The position numbers were made by a program, and so were the translations under genes. The notes under the pieces were generated by a model. The model was given only the letters and a program-made list of their open reading frames with translations, did no database searches and had not been told where the DNA came from. Positions 19,060 to 26,591 of a stretch of 64,000 bases of DNA are shown piece by piece. Source of the DNA: an uncultured Candidatus Melainabacteria bacterium (lineage in GTDB: Bacteria; Cyanobacteriota; Vampirovibrionia; Gastranaerophilales; Gastranaerophilaceae); assembly GCA_934717855.1 (NCBI GenBank), contig CAKUZI010000010.1, forward strand, positions 1-64,000, written 5' to 3'. The stretch's first letter is position 1; every line of letters begins with the position of its first letter.

Positions 19060-19893
19060 ATGGCAGACTTCAATATGGCTGCGAATATGTACGGACTATA
19101 TCCGAACTTATACAATAACCAGATAGCATTAAACGATTTAACAGGTTTGGATATGTATGCTCCAATGGGGTCATTGAACAATCCAATGATGTCTATGAAT
19201 GGAAGCATATTCGGCGGTGGAATGATGGGTGGTTATCCTATTGCTGGCGGTTATCCAATGATGGGTGGTTCTAACGGCAATTACGAAGATTACTATAAGA
19301 ACTATGAAAAATATCAAGATTTTATGATTGATAACCAAGTTCACCAACAACAAAAATGGCGAAACGCAGACCTCCGTTTGAATGCATCAACAGAGGGAAT
19401 TCAAAAACAAGCAGCAATTCTCCATGAAAAAATCGTGCAAAATGAACAACAACAAATCCAAGAAGCTTATGCAAGCTTTAAGGAAAGTGTAAGAGCAATG
19501 TATGGTGATGCTACAGATGAACAAATTTCAAACAGAGCATCTACATTGTATCAACAAATAACAGGAACATCTGTAGTTGACGACATTAGAAAAAATGGTA
19601 GAGGTTCGTTTACTCAAGGCTTCTTGCAAACAGTTACATTAGGCTTAGCAGATAAGAAAACAGCTGAAGAAAATATTTCAGAATTGACAGGTCAACCTGT
19701 CGGAAGATCTGAAAGAGCCAAAAAGATTGCAGGTAATTTAGCCGGTGGTGCAATGTTTGGTGGAGCTGCTGCAATCAGCGCAAACTGGATTTTTAAAAGC
19801 TTTGTGAAAGGCTTGAAAAACAAACCATTAGTTGCGGCAATAATCGGTGCAGGCGTTGGCTTAGCGACAGCGATTGGAACATCAAGATCTTAA
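19060..19893 (+). CDS. Gly/Met-rich protein with C-terminal glycine-zipper hydrophobic region
   Basis: 277 residues, family not recognised. Residues 40-72 are Met/Gly/Tyr-rich (GGGMMGGYPIAGGYPMMGG), residues 80-160 are helical and Gln-rich (coiled-coil-like), and the C-terminus has two Gly/Ala-rich hydrophobic segments (GNLAGGAMFGGAAA; AAIIGAGVGLATAIG), which are glycine zippers that often insert into membranes. No signal peptide. A strong GGAGG ribosome site precedes ATG 19060, and a good terminator follows. Likely a membrane-interacting structural protein; function unknown. Confidence 0.75.
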   Translation: MADFNMAANMYGLYPNLYNNQIALNDLTGLDMYAPMGSLNNPMMSMNGSIFGGGMMGGYPIAGGYPMMGGSNGNYEDYYKNYEKYQDFMIDNQVHQQQKWRNADLRLNASTEGIQKQAAILHEKIVQNEQQQIQEAYASFKESVRAMYGDATDEQISNRASTLYQQITGTSVVDDIRKNGRGSFTQGFLQTVTLGLADKKTAEENISELTGQPVGRSERAKKIAGNLAGGAMFGGAAAISANWIFKSFVKGLKNKPLVAAIIGAGVGLATAIGTSRS

Positions 19894-19953
19894 AATTTAT
19901 AACCTAATTCCTTAAATTAATCCTTAATCCTAAAAATAGTATGAAGTGTGTGT

Positions 19954-19986
19954 AGAGGTTGAAATATCAACCTCTTTTTATTTTTA
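19954..19986 (+). terminator. Rho-independent terminator
   Basis: 9-bp stem AGAGGTTGA (19954-19962) with TCAACCTCT (19967-19975), four-base loop, then a long T-rich tail. Confidence 0.9.
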
Positions 19987-20002
19987 TGCTTGTTATTTTT
20001 TC

Positions 20003-20092
20003 ATGCCTTCCACTTAAGGGAGGACTAAAATCTTTGATTTCGATGTTGGGGGAAGTAGTAGGAGTTTTTAAAAATCCCCCCCTCTCTCTAAC
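20003..20092. repeat. Intergenic repeat, copy A
   Basis: Imperfect copy of the element at 20211-20335. Shared order: a small hairpin (CCTTCC...GGGAGG), an AT block, GATTTCGA(T/G)GT(T/G)GGGG, AAGTAGTAG, then a C-run with CTCTCTCTA. The gene-free stretch 19987-20415 consists mostly of these two copies. Confidence 0.6.
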
Positions 20093-20210
20093 TGAACTGT
20101 AGGCTGATTCACCTCTCCGAGGGAAGAGGTCGAAGTCGTTTACGAACGGATGTAAGTATTACGAATTCGGGAGAGGAGTTAATTTTTTGTATTAAAGTAC
20201 TTATTACTCC

Positions 20211-20338
20211 ATGTCCTCCACTTGAGGGAGGACCAAAATTTTGGATTTCGAGGTGGGGAAAGTAGTAGTAGTAGTAATATTTTTTAATTTTTTATCAAGT
20301 CCAACCCCTCTCTCTAGCTCTCTCCCTTGGAGAGAGGA
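20211..20338. repeat. Intergenic repeat, copy B
   Basis: Starts with a 7-bp hairpin (GTCCTCC...GGAGGAC), contains GATTTCGAGGTGGGGAAAGTAGTAGTAG, and ends in a second hairpin (CCTCTCTC with GAGAGAGG). A REP- or MITE-like dispersed element is likely; whether it recurs elsewhere cannot be seen here. Confidence 0.6.
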
Positions 20339-20376
20339 CATGAACTGTACCCTAAAAAGTGGACACACAAAAGTAG

Positions 20377-20396
20377 GGCGGAGTACATACCCCGCC
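20377..20396 (-). other. Hairpin just downstream of the candidate variable region
   Basis: On the coding strand an 8-bp stem (GGCGGGGT with ACTCCGCC, one G-T pair) and a four-base loop, beginning 19 bases after the pilin stop. In the Bordetella phage retroelement an 8-bp, 4-base-loop hairpin in this position promotes mutagenic homing. It has no T-run, so it is a poor terminator. Confidence 0.55.
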
Positions 20397-20415
20397 ATTA
20401 TTGCAAAATGTTTAA

Positions 20416-20529
20416 TTAATCTCCTATACATACCGCCTGAATATCGCTATAGTAGCGGGCGTCGTGGTAGAAATCCAAGCGCGTGCTCGACGAGTCGAAG
20501 TAGCGTACGAACGCGTTGGAATTGGCGTA
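20416..20529 (-). other. Candidate hypervariable (DGR-type) region at the 3' end of the pilin gene
   Basis: From the TAC at 20527-20529 to the stop the gene becomes GC-rich, and about half of its codons are NNC (Tyr, Phe, Asp, Ser, Arg, His, Ala, Asn). The rest of the gene uses AT-rich codons. This is the pattern left when AAC codons of a template are randomised at adenine. The encoded segment (NSNAFVRYFDSSS, FYHDARYYSD) sits where lectin-fold targets carry their variable loops. Confidence 0.5.
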
Positions 20530-21512
20530 AGGCTCTCCAGACCAAACATAGAAAGAAGAACTTGTGAAACCCATTGAAGAAGCTTTTGAGGTATCTAAAG
20601 TTAGATTATTTGTAGAATATGAAAGGCTTATGCTTGATGTATTATATAAAACCTTTGCTAGTTCTATTAAATCATATCGAGTTGGCATTTTACTCACTCC
20701 ACCACATTGTTTTACTGCTCCTACCCAGTAATCGCTATGATAAGAACAAATTTCTATTCCTAACTTATCCTTTTCTGACTCACATTCTGCTAGAGTTAAT
20801 GGTATTGGAGTAAATGGTGCTGTAAAACATTTGCCACCAAGTTCAAATGCGCAATCTGTCCCTAAACCAGCTGCTTTACCAATAGTTAAAATATCTTCAC
20901 CCAATTTATTTGGATTCCTTCCACCATTCCAGTCAAAAACTCCCGATAAACACCCCATTGAATTTGATAAAGCTGAACCTTCGCTATAAACAAGCCCCGT
21001 TTTATCTATATCAAAATCACAATCTTTTTTATAACTAAGTATCATTGGAGTTCCATCTGCGGTTACAATCCCCACAGTATCTGCCCAGCTATCACGAATA
21101 TTTTTAGAAATTAATAAAGTTTTTGCATTCTTTGTTTTAGATATCTCCCAAGTCTTGCCGTCTTTGTTTAAATCAACTTCTTTTGTTGGCCAACAATCGG
21201 AAATATGATTGTTATCACAAATTTTAGCTATTTTCATATGTTTGTTCATCTCTTGAACAAAAGACATTGTATCACCATAGCCGGTTAATCCACTTTGAAC
21301 CGCCATTTTATCTGTTACTTTACTTAATTTTTGTTTAATGTTCTCAACTCGCTTTTGTTTAACTCTATCTTGAACATTAGTCATTAACACCGGCATTGTT
21401 ATTGCAGCAACAACACCAATGATACCAAGGGTAATCAATACCTCTGCTAATGTAAATCCAGGACGCTTACTATTAGCCCCCCCCCGACGGCTATTCTCAC
21501 ATCTTCAAACAT
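20416..21512 (-). CDS. Pilin-like protein with frameshifted leader and lectin-like C-terminus
   Basis: Prepilin-type protein. The class III leader is K-R-P-G cleaved before FTLAEVLITLGIIGVV, so the mature helix would anchor it in the membrane or pilus. The body is Cys-containing (CAFELGGKC, CWPTKEV), and the C-terminal third (DYWVGAVKQCGG, MPTRYDLIELAKVLY, FYVWSGEPY) resembles the DUF1566/C-type-lectin-like fold. The only plausible start is ATG 21512 with GAGAGGAG just upstream, encoding MFEDVRIAV. It is out of frame with the pilin by one base, and the break falls in a run of nine G (21477-21485). One more or two fewer G would join the frames into about 365 residues. In the pilin frame a TGA at 21505-21507 and no ATG lie upstream; the first alternative start is TTG 21438, inside the signal helix. 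Confidence 0.8.
21477..21485 (-). repeat. Homopolymeric G9 tract in the pilin leader
   Basis: Nine C on the plus strand (nine G in the coding strand), 27 bases into the reading frame from ATG 21512. It is the point at which the leader and pilin frames disagree. Confidence 0.85.
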
Positions 21513-21589
21513 AAAACTCCTCTCAAATATTTATGCCCACCTTCAGTATAACATATTTTTTATAATTTTTCAAGTGCTCGCACCATAAC

Positions 21590-21625
21590 AAAAAAACACC
21601 TGTACCAAGGAGTTTAGATACAGGT
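21590..21625 (-). terminator. Leader terminator/attenuator before pilin gene
   Basis: Minus strand: ACCTGTA (rc of 21619-21625) pairs with TACAGGT (rc of 21598-21604), 14-base loop, then seven T. It lies between the pilin promoter and ATG, with no other minus-strand gene to terminate. Confidence 0.65.
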
Positions 21626-21648
21626 ATTAAATCAGTAAAAGAGACATC
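21590..21648 (-). ncRNA. Candidate short leader RNA or sRNA (about 58 nt)
   Basis: Defined only by the promoter start near 21648 and the terminator ending near 21590. It could be an attenuated leader of the pilin mRNA or an independent small RNA. No known RNA family recognised. Confidence 0.35.
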
Positions 21649-21654
21649 AATTAC

Positions 21655-21682
21655 ATTATGAATTATTTAAAAATTTCGTCAA
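21655..21682 (-). promoter_or_regulatory. Promoter of pilin gene or of a short RNA
   Basis: Minus strand -35 TTGACG (21677-21682), 16-base spacer, -10 CATAAT (21655-21660). Expected start near 21648. Confidence 0.65.
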
Positions 21683-21689
21683 ATTTTTG

Positions 21690-21718
21690 TGGATATTTTT
21701 TTTAATTTATCTTATAAT
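21690..21718 (+). promoter_or_regulatory. Promoter for leaderless TPR gene
   Basis: -35 TGGATA (21690-21695), 17 bases, -10 TATAAT (21713-21718), six bases, ATG 21725. Overlaps the divergent pilin promoter region. Confidence 0.65.
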
Positions 21719-21724
21719 CCTCTT

Positions 21725-22351
21725 ATGAAGAGATTTTTGTATATATTTACGGCTATAATTATTTTCAGCGCAAGTAGTGCAGATGCAACTCCGCTAAAGC
21801 CGAAAAACAAACAGGTAAACAGCGTTATTCAATCTGAAAAATATCTAAACACAACAAACCAAGCAAACGTTCTTTACGCTGAAAATGATATAAAAGGTGC
21901 ATTCAACTTATTTTTAACAATTCCGGAAGAAGAAAGAACTGCTCAAAATTGGTTGTTACTTGGGAATATTTTACAAGACCAAGGAAAAATTGATGAAGCA
22001 ATTTTTATGTACAATAAAGCGATTGAAACCGATAACAAGTTTTATAAAGCATATTATAATCTTGGCAACATTTACTTAAATGATGGTCGTCCGAATATGG
22101 CAGTTGAGGAATACAAAAAAGTTATTAAGCTTAAACCGGAATATGCTTACGCACATTACAATTTGGGTTGCGCATACATTAAATTAGGCAAATACAGCAA
22201 AGCTAAATATGAACTTTTAGTTGCAACAGATTACAAAAACAATGTAGCAGATTTCCATTACAACTTAGCTTATGTGTACAAAAAACTTGGCAAAGAAAAG
22301 CAAGCAAAAACGTATTTAGAATATTACAACAAATTAATAGATAATCAGTGA
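21725..22351 (+). CDS. Exported TPR protein
   Basis: 208 residues from ATG 21725, chosen because a signal peptide starts there (MKRFLYIFTAIIIFSASSADA) and the -10 box ends six bases upstream. Three to four TPR units follow (NWLLLGNILQDQGKIDEAIF, AYYNLGNIYLNDGRPNMAVE, AHYNLGCAYIKLGKYSKAKY). Probably periplasmic and a scaffold for protein interactions. It is followed seven bases later by the HAD hydrolase gene, so the two are likely co-transcribed. Confidence 0.85.
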   Translation: MKRFLYIFTAIIIFSASSADATPLKPKNKQVNSVIQSEKYLNTTNQANVLYAENDIKGAFNLFLTIPEEERTAQNWLLLGNILQDQGKIDEAIFMYNKAIETDNKFYKAYYNLGNIYLNDGRPNMAVEEYKKVIKLKPEYAYAHYNLGCAYIKLGKYSKAKYELLVATDYKNNVADFHYNLAYVYKKLGKEKQAKTYLEYYNKLIDNQ

Positions 22352-22358
22352 GGCACAA

Positions 22359-23045
22359 ATGTATAAAGGTATAATTTTTGATTTTAACGGAACATTGTTT
22401 TGGGATTCAGAAAAACACCAAGAAGCTTGGAGGGAATTCTCAAAACGCTTAAGAACTCCAGGGTTTACAGATGATGAAATGCGCGATTATATGTTTGGCC
22501 GAACAAACGAAGATATAATCAAATATCTTATTGGAAAACAGCCATCAAAAGAAATGGTTGAAAATCTTGCAAAAGAAAAAGAAGCTGTATATAGAGACAT
22601 GTGCAGAAAAGACAAGGTCAATACGGTTCTTGCTCCCGGTGCAATAGAATTTTTAGATTTCCTTACAGAAAACAATATTCCCCACACAATTGCAACCATG
22701 TCTGAAAAAGACAATGTAGACTTTTTTATAGAAAAATTCCAGCTTGCAAAATGGTTTGATTTAGACAAAATCGTATATGCAGATGGCACAATTCCGGGGA
22801 AACCTGCTCCTGATATTTACATAAAAGCTTCTCAAAACTTAAACTTAAATCCGCAAGACTGTATTGTTGTTGAAGATGCAGTTTCCGGAATTGAATCAGC
22901 CAGAAGTGCAAATGTCGGAAAAATTATCGCAATAGCTTCTATGGAAAGCGTTGATTTATACAAGAATATTCCTGCAGTAACTCAAATTATCAAAAACTTT
23001 GACGAAATTGATAGAAATATTTTTGAAATTCCTTGTGTAAAATAA
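22359..23045 (+). CDS. HAD-family hydrolase (beta-phosphoglucomutase-like)
   Basis: 228 residues. HAD motif I is DFNGTLF (D8-x-N10): the nucleophile is kept but the second Asp, usually the acid/base, is Asn. Motif II is TIATMSEKD, motif III the Lys in GKPAPDIY, motif IV the VVEDAVSGIESA segment. The cap domain lies between residues 16 and 90. Such proteins are phosphatases or phosphomutases of small sugars; an Asn in motif I is known in some subfamilies and may alter activity. It has a GAGG site before ATG 22359 and follows the TPR gene closely. Confidence 0.9.
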   Translation: MYKGIIFDFNGTLFWDSEKHQEAWREFSKRLRTPGFTDDEMRDYMFGRTNEDIIKYLIGKQPSKEMVENLAKEKEAVYRDMCRKDKVNTVLAPGAIEFLDFLTENNIPHTIATMSEKDNVDFFIEKFQLAKWFDLDKIVYADGTIPGKPAPDIYIKASQNLNLNPQDCIVVEDAVSGIESARSANVGKIIAIASMESVDLYKNIPAVTQIIKNFDEIDRNIFEIPCVK

Positions 23046-23108
23046 ATTTTTTCCAAACTCAAATATTCCTATTTTTTTAGTATAATAGAATAAAAAGAGA
23101 GAGAGATT

Positions 23109-23735
23109 ATGGAAGTTATAAATTTAATTTTAGGACATCTAGTTAGTTTTATAGAACATATAGTTACAGGCATGGGGCCACTTGGAATCAGCTTATTAAT
23201 GGCTATCGAATCATGCAACATTCCGTTGCCTAGTGAAGCAATTTTACCATTTGCGGGTTATATTGTAAGCAAAGGCGAAATGAATTTTCATGTTGCAGCT
23301 ATTGCCGGAGCTTTAGGGTGCGTTTTAGGTTCTATTCCATCTTACTACTTGGGATATTTCGGAGGAAGAAAATTCGTTGAAAAATATGGAAAATATTTTC
23401 TCATTTCACACAAAGACCTTGATGAAGCTGACAAATGGGTTGAAAAATATGGCGATTGGGCGTTTTTCTTATGCAGAATGTTACCGGTAGTAAGAACATT
23501 TATTTCGCTACCTGCCGGAATTTTAAGAGCTAAAAAAAGAGTATTTTTCACTCTGACATTCTTGGGGTCGCTTGTTTGGAGCTACATACTTGTTTATGTA
23601 GGTGTAAAAATGGGACAAAACATGGAAGCATTCAAACATATTTGGCACAAATTTGACGTTGCAATTATTGTAATATTCGGAATTCTTGGATGTTTATATG
23701 TATACAAACACGTTAAACATTTAAAAGAATCATAA
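23109..23735 (+). CDS. DedA-family membrane protein
   Basis: 208 residues with the VTT/SNARE-associated fold: GPLGISLLMAIESCNIPLPSEAIL-type start (conserved Glu and Pro in the reentrant loop), GALGCVLGSIPSYYLGYFGG, FFLCRMLPVVRTFISLPAG (conserved R-x3-R/G motif) and three C-terminal helices. DedA proteins flip lipid carriers such as undecaprenyl phosphate or phosphatidylethanolamine and support envelope integrity. A purine-rich GAGAGAG site precedes ATG 23109. It ends one base before the convergent gene 23737-24438. Confidence 0.93.
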   Translation: MEVINLILGHLVSFIEHIVTGMGPLGISLLMAIESCNIPLPSEAILPFAGYIVSKGEMNFHVAAIAGALGCVLGSIPSYYLGYFGGRKFVEKYGKYFLISHKDLDEADKWVEKYGDWAFFLCRMLPVVRTFISLPAGILRAKKRVFFTLTFLGSLVWSYILVYVGVKMGQNMEAFKHIWHKFDVAIIVIFGILGCLYVYKHVKHLKES

Positions 23736-23736
23736 C

Positions 23737-24438
23737 CTATTTGTTTACAAGAATATTTACGTTCTCCTTTTTCAGCTTATTGAATAATAAGTTGAACTTG
23801 TGAATTTCATTCGGCGTATCAAATGTTTTTACAATTTGCCCTTTACCATTTAAAATACACTTCACAGATTGCTCATTCAATGAGTCAGGAATAACATGAA
23901 CATAGCTTGTAGCACTATTTGGTGCAATAACCTCAATTGTACGCATTTTATGTTCATCACGAATTCGTGTAAAAGACTTATTTGAAACCACTTTAGGATT
24001 TTCAATATTTAACCTCAAGGCATTTGCAATTTTATTTAATTCTTTGTCAATTTTAGGAACTTTTCTCCGAGGAACTTTCGCTCTAGACGCAATTGAACTA
24101 ACAATTTCCTCCAAATTTTCAATTACGACAACACTTTTTGATTTAATCAACTTCAACAAACCCTCTGGAATTTCATCATCCAATCCGCATTTTGTATCAA
24201 TTTCTGGATAATATTCAACACCTCGAATATTATTGTCTTTTAAATAATTTGCAACTCTTTTATCATAATTTTTTCTAGCAACAATAACTTCATCCCCATC
24301 TTCCAAAATATTATGAAAAACTTGACGCCCTTGTGTAAACAATTTTGGGACATCAGCTTTAGCGTTAATTTCATTGGGCTTAAATCTAAAAGCTCCTGAA
24401 AATCGTAGTGAGGACGTGTTATTATTTGTAACTTGCAT
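23737..24438 (-). CDS. Lineage-specific protein with FSG-type N-terminus, unknown function
   Basis: 233 residues from ATG 24438 (AAGGAG site eight bases upstream; the longer frame to 24459 lacks one). No family recognised. The N-terminus MQVTNNNTSSLRFSGAFRF carries the short F-x-G motif seen in several other proteins of this window. The middle is mixed alpha/beta (GDEVIVARKNYDKRVANYL; KSVVVIENLEEIVSSIA), then a basic stretch (RAKVPRRKVPKIDKEL). No signal peptide or membrane segment. Confidence 0.65.
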   Translation of the reverse strand: MQVTNNNTSSLRFSGAFRFKPNEINAKADVPKLFTQGRQVFHNILEDGDEVIVARKNYDKRVANYLKDNNIRGVEYYPEIDTKCGLDDEIPEGLLKLIKSKSVVVIENLEEIVSSIASRAKVPRRKVPKIDKELNKIANALRLNIENPKVVSNKSFTRIRDEHKMRTIEVIAPNSATSYVHVIPDSLNEQSVKCILNGKGQIVKTFDTPNEIHKFNLLFNKLKKENVNILVNK

Positions 24439-24572
24439 AAAATTCTCCTTTGCAAGCATAAAAACTCCTGAAAATATTTTTTGCTTATATTAACTTATAA
24501 AAAAGTTAGATTTAGGCAATTTCTACAAACTAAAATACTTATATATAATATAGGGGAAAATAGGAATTTCTT

Positions 24573-25706
24573 ATGGGATTACAGAAACTGGGGATAACAT
24601 TAGCTGAACAATGTACAAGATATGCCAAAACTTGTGGCAAATGCAGTATTTTACAAACCAGACCTATTCATGTTCCAAGTGCAAAGGAATTAAAATATGG
24701 TCAATCGTGTAAAACTGATGTTGTTGAATTAAGCGAGACAGCTAGAAAAATTCAACGCAATATTCAACGAATGATACAGAGAAAAGAAGGTGGACAAAGG
24801 ACTATAACATATCTTACTGGTGAAGAAGATTTTCAAGTGCTATCAGAATATGGGATTAATTCATATAAAGATTTAATTAACACAAAGATTATAAATAAAG
24901 AAGATATTGAAGTAATTTCAAGAATTTATAATAATGCCAAGAATCAAGGAGTTCAGAATTTGTTTGATGATAACCTTGATTTGCTTGTGAATTTTGCAAA
25001 CCAATCTAGAAATGTAAATGGGAAGTTAGTATCTTCCTATGAAATGTTATCAAAAGAACAGCTTTTAGCTATGAAAGCCACACGTGATCAGTTAAAAGCA
25101 GGTTTAATAAATGAAGATGTTTATGGAGCAGTATTATCAAGAATAAGCGCTTCTATACCTCATAAAGTATTTAATATTCCATTAAGTGATAAAGCGACTT
25201 TCATTAAAGAAGCTCAAAAAATTACAGGTGAAGATATAACTACATGCGGTCGCTACTTTGATGACATAACTGTTTTAAAAGAATTTCTAGGAAAGCAATC
25301 ATTACCTGCCCCTATTAAAGTTCAACGAGTAGAAACATATGCCCCTTTAAATGGCATAAAGATTGGAAATACAACGCTAGGCAAATTAATGCAAGATTCT
25401 ACTAATAAAGGTAATACAAGAGTTGTAGAAGAATTAATTAATGGTGGCAATTTTGAAATTCCATATAATAACTTTATTGGAACAAGTCTTCAAGATTTAG
25501 GACACTTAGTACATGGTTATCCAATAAAATTAAATATAACACTTGAAAAAGGATATCAAGCTGCAATATTACCAACATCAGTACCACCATTATATACTAG
25601 ATTCGATGAATTAGAAGTTTTACTTCAAATGGGAAGTAAATTAAAGATTAATAATGCTGTATTTAAGGATAATAAATGGCAATTAGATGTATTAGCTAAA
25701 TTATAA
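24573..25706 (+). CDS. Predicted ADP-ribosyltransferase-fold protein
   Basis: 377 residues. The C-terminal 130 residues match the R-S-E arrangement of ADP-ribosyltransferase exoenzymes: a conserved Arg at R252 (KVQRVETYAP), the S-T-S-like motif G303-T304-S305 (FIGTSLQD), and an E-x-E loop at E346-L347-E348 followed by the typical strand (EVLLQMGSKLKI). The E-x-E form in known families modifies arginine. The N-terminal part is Cys-rich at its start (CTRYAKTCGKC) and helical after. No signal peptide. An AGGA site precedes ATG 24573. It lies next to a MntA/HepT pair. The fold call is by eye and moderate. Confidence 0.55.
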   Translation: MGLQKLGITLAEQCTRYAKTCGKCSILQTRPIHVPSAKELKYGQSCKTDVVELSETARKIQRNIQRMIQRKEGGQRTITYLTGEEDFQVLSEYGINSYKDLINTKIINKEDIEVISRIYNNAKNQGVQNLFDDNLDLLVNFANQSRNVNGKLVSSYEMLSKEQLLAMKATRDQLKAGLINEDVYGAVLSRISASIPHKVFNIPLSDKATFIKEAQKITGEDITTCGRYFDDITVLKEFLGKQSLPAPIKVQRVETYAPLNGIKIGNTTLGKLMQDSTNKGNTRVVEELINGGNFEIPYNNFIGTSLQDLGHLVHGYPIKLNITLEKGYQAAILPTSVPPLYTRFDELEVLLQMGSKLKINNAVFKDNKWQLDVLAKL

Positions 25707-25708
25707 GT

Positions 25709-25735
25709 GTCGTAGGGCCGGTGCCTTACCCCGAC
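25709..25735. repeat. GC-rich intergenic stem-loop
   Basis: GTCG-(TA)-GGG pairs with CCC-CGAC around an 11-base loop. GC-rich compared with its surroundings and with no T-run, so probably a dispersed repeat rather than a terminator. Confidence 0.4.
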
Positions 25736-25748
25736 AACATAAAATTTA

Positions 25749-25856
25749 ATGCCGGCAGAAGATATTACCCAGTCTTACTTTTCTCTTAATTACAAAGGAG
25801 TAAAAGGATTAGTAACCGCAAAAACTCATAGTGCCAAATACAAATCAATAAGTTAG
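25749..25856 (+). pseudogene. 35-codon ORF, possible gene remnant
   Basis: An ORF from ATG 25749 to TAG 25856 encodes a 35-residue peptide (MPAEDITQSYFSLNYKGVKG at the N-terminus). It has no SD and reads like the C-terminal end of a longer protein. It fills most of the gap before mntA. Low support. Confidence 0.25.
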
Positions 25857-25859
25857 ATC

Positions 25860-26162
25860 TTAATTACGTTTATAAAAAAGTATACCATCGGAGTTTATAC
25901 TATTTTTCATTCCCTCGTGGGATAAAGTTTTATAATCAATAACATCAAACTTGTATGGTGTCGGCAAATCATCCAATTCTCCAAATATTCTATGAAAATT
26001 TTCATGATCATTAGTCCATATAGCAAAATCAATATCAGAACCATTACGAAAATTCCCTTTTGCCCGAGAACCGAAAATTAAAACCTTATCTATAGCCGGC
26101 TTTGATTTAAAATATTCAATCAAGCAGTCAATTGTTTGTTTTGGAAGTCCAAAATCAAGCAT
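25860..26162 (-). CDS. mntA: MntA-type minimal nucleotidyltransferase (antitoxin)
   Basis: 100 residues with the nucleotidyltransferase signature G-S-x10-D-x-D: GSRAKGNFRNGSDIDFAIW near residues 31-50. In MntA/HepT systems this enzyme adds AMP to the HEPN toxin and silences it. It overlaps the preceding hepT by eight bases, so both are translated together. The length and order match the classical HI0073/HI0074 pair. Confidence 0.88.
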   Translation of the reverse strand: MLDFGLPKQTIDCLIEYFKSKPAIDKVLIFGSRAKGNFRNGSDIDFAIWTNDHENFHRIFGELDDLPTPYKFDVIDYKTLSHEGMKNSINSDGILFYKRN

Positions 26163-26553
26163 TTATATCACTCACCCAATCATTAAACTTTGCCAACTCA
26201 TTGTTATAAACAGTTGCAATTCTTTCAATTATCAAATTGACTTTATCCATATTATATTCATGAGAAGTCGAATTTCTATCCTGCAACATATCAATCCAAA
26301 CTTGCCCATCTTTAATTACATTGGCAGAAAAAGCTTCTTTAATAACTTCTCGAGGAAGCTGTGCACTTATACCATTTAAAAACAGATAATCTTTTAATAC
26401 TTTCCATGCTAACTCATAACAAACTTCATAAGCTTGAACCAAAGCTAAATGAGAAAGCACCACTGATTTATCCTTATTATAAGCACTTACAGCTTCCGAA
26501 AAAATCAAATAAGCTCTGTTAAAGTTTTCAATTCGTTCTGCTAACCTGCTCAT
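26155..26553 (-). CDS. hepT: HepT-type HEPN toxin (HI0074 family)
   Basis: 132-residue all-helical protein. The HEPN RNase motif R-x4-H is R93-N-S-T-S-H98 (DRNSTSHEY), with the family pattern QAYEVCYELAWKVLKDYL earlier. In the known pair this is an RNase toxin neutralised by AMPylation near the same motif. ATG 26553 has an AGGGG site and precedes mntA in an overlapping operon. Adjacent to tRNA-His. Confidence 0.88.
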   Translation of the reverse strand: MSRLAERIENFNRAYLIFSEAVSAYNKDKSVVLSHLALVQAYEVCYELAWKVLKDYLFLNGISAQLPREVIKEAFSANVIKDGQVWIDMLQDRNSTSHEYNMDKVNLIIERIATVYNNELAKFNDWVSDINA

Positions 26554-26563
26554 AATTCCCCTA

Positions 26564-26588
26564 CTAAAAAAGCCCTTAAAGGGGCTTT
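26564..26588 (-). terminator. Terminator of tRNA-His
   Basis: 7-bp stem AAAGCCC/GGGCTTT around a six-base loop, followed on the minus strand by a T-run. Confidence 0.8.
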
Positions 26589-26591
26589 AAA

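Noticed and set aside
19987..20415. Reverse transcriptase or template repeat for the candidate variable region
   Set aside because: No RT-like ORF on either strand and no adenine-rich near-copy longer than 20 bases.
20241..20567. 108-codon plus-strand ORF across the repeat and pilin 3' end
   Set aside because: Covers a noncoding repeat, the hairpin and the antisense of the variable region; no SD.
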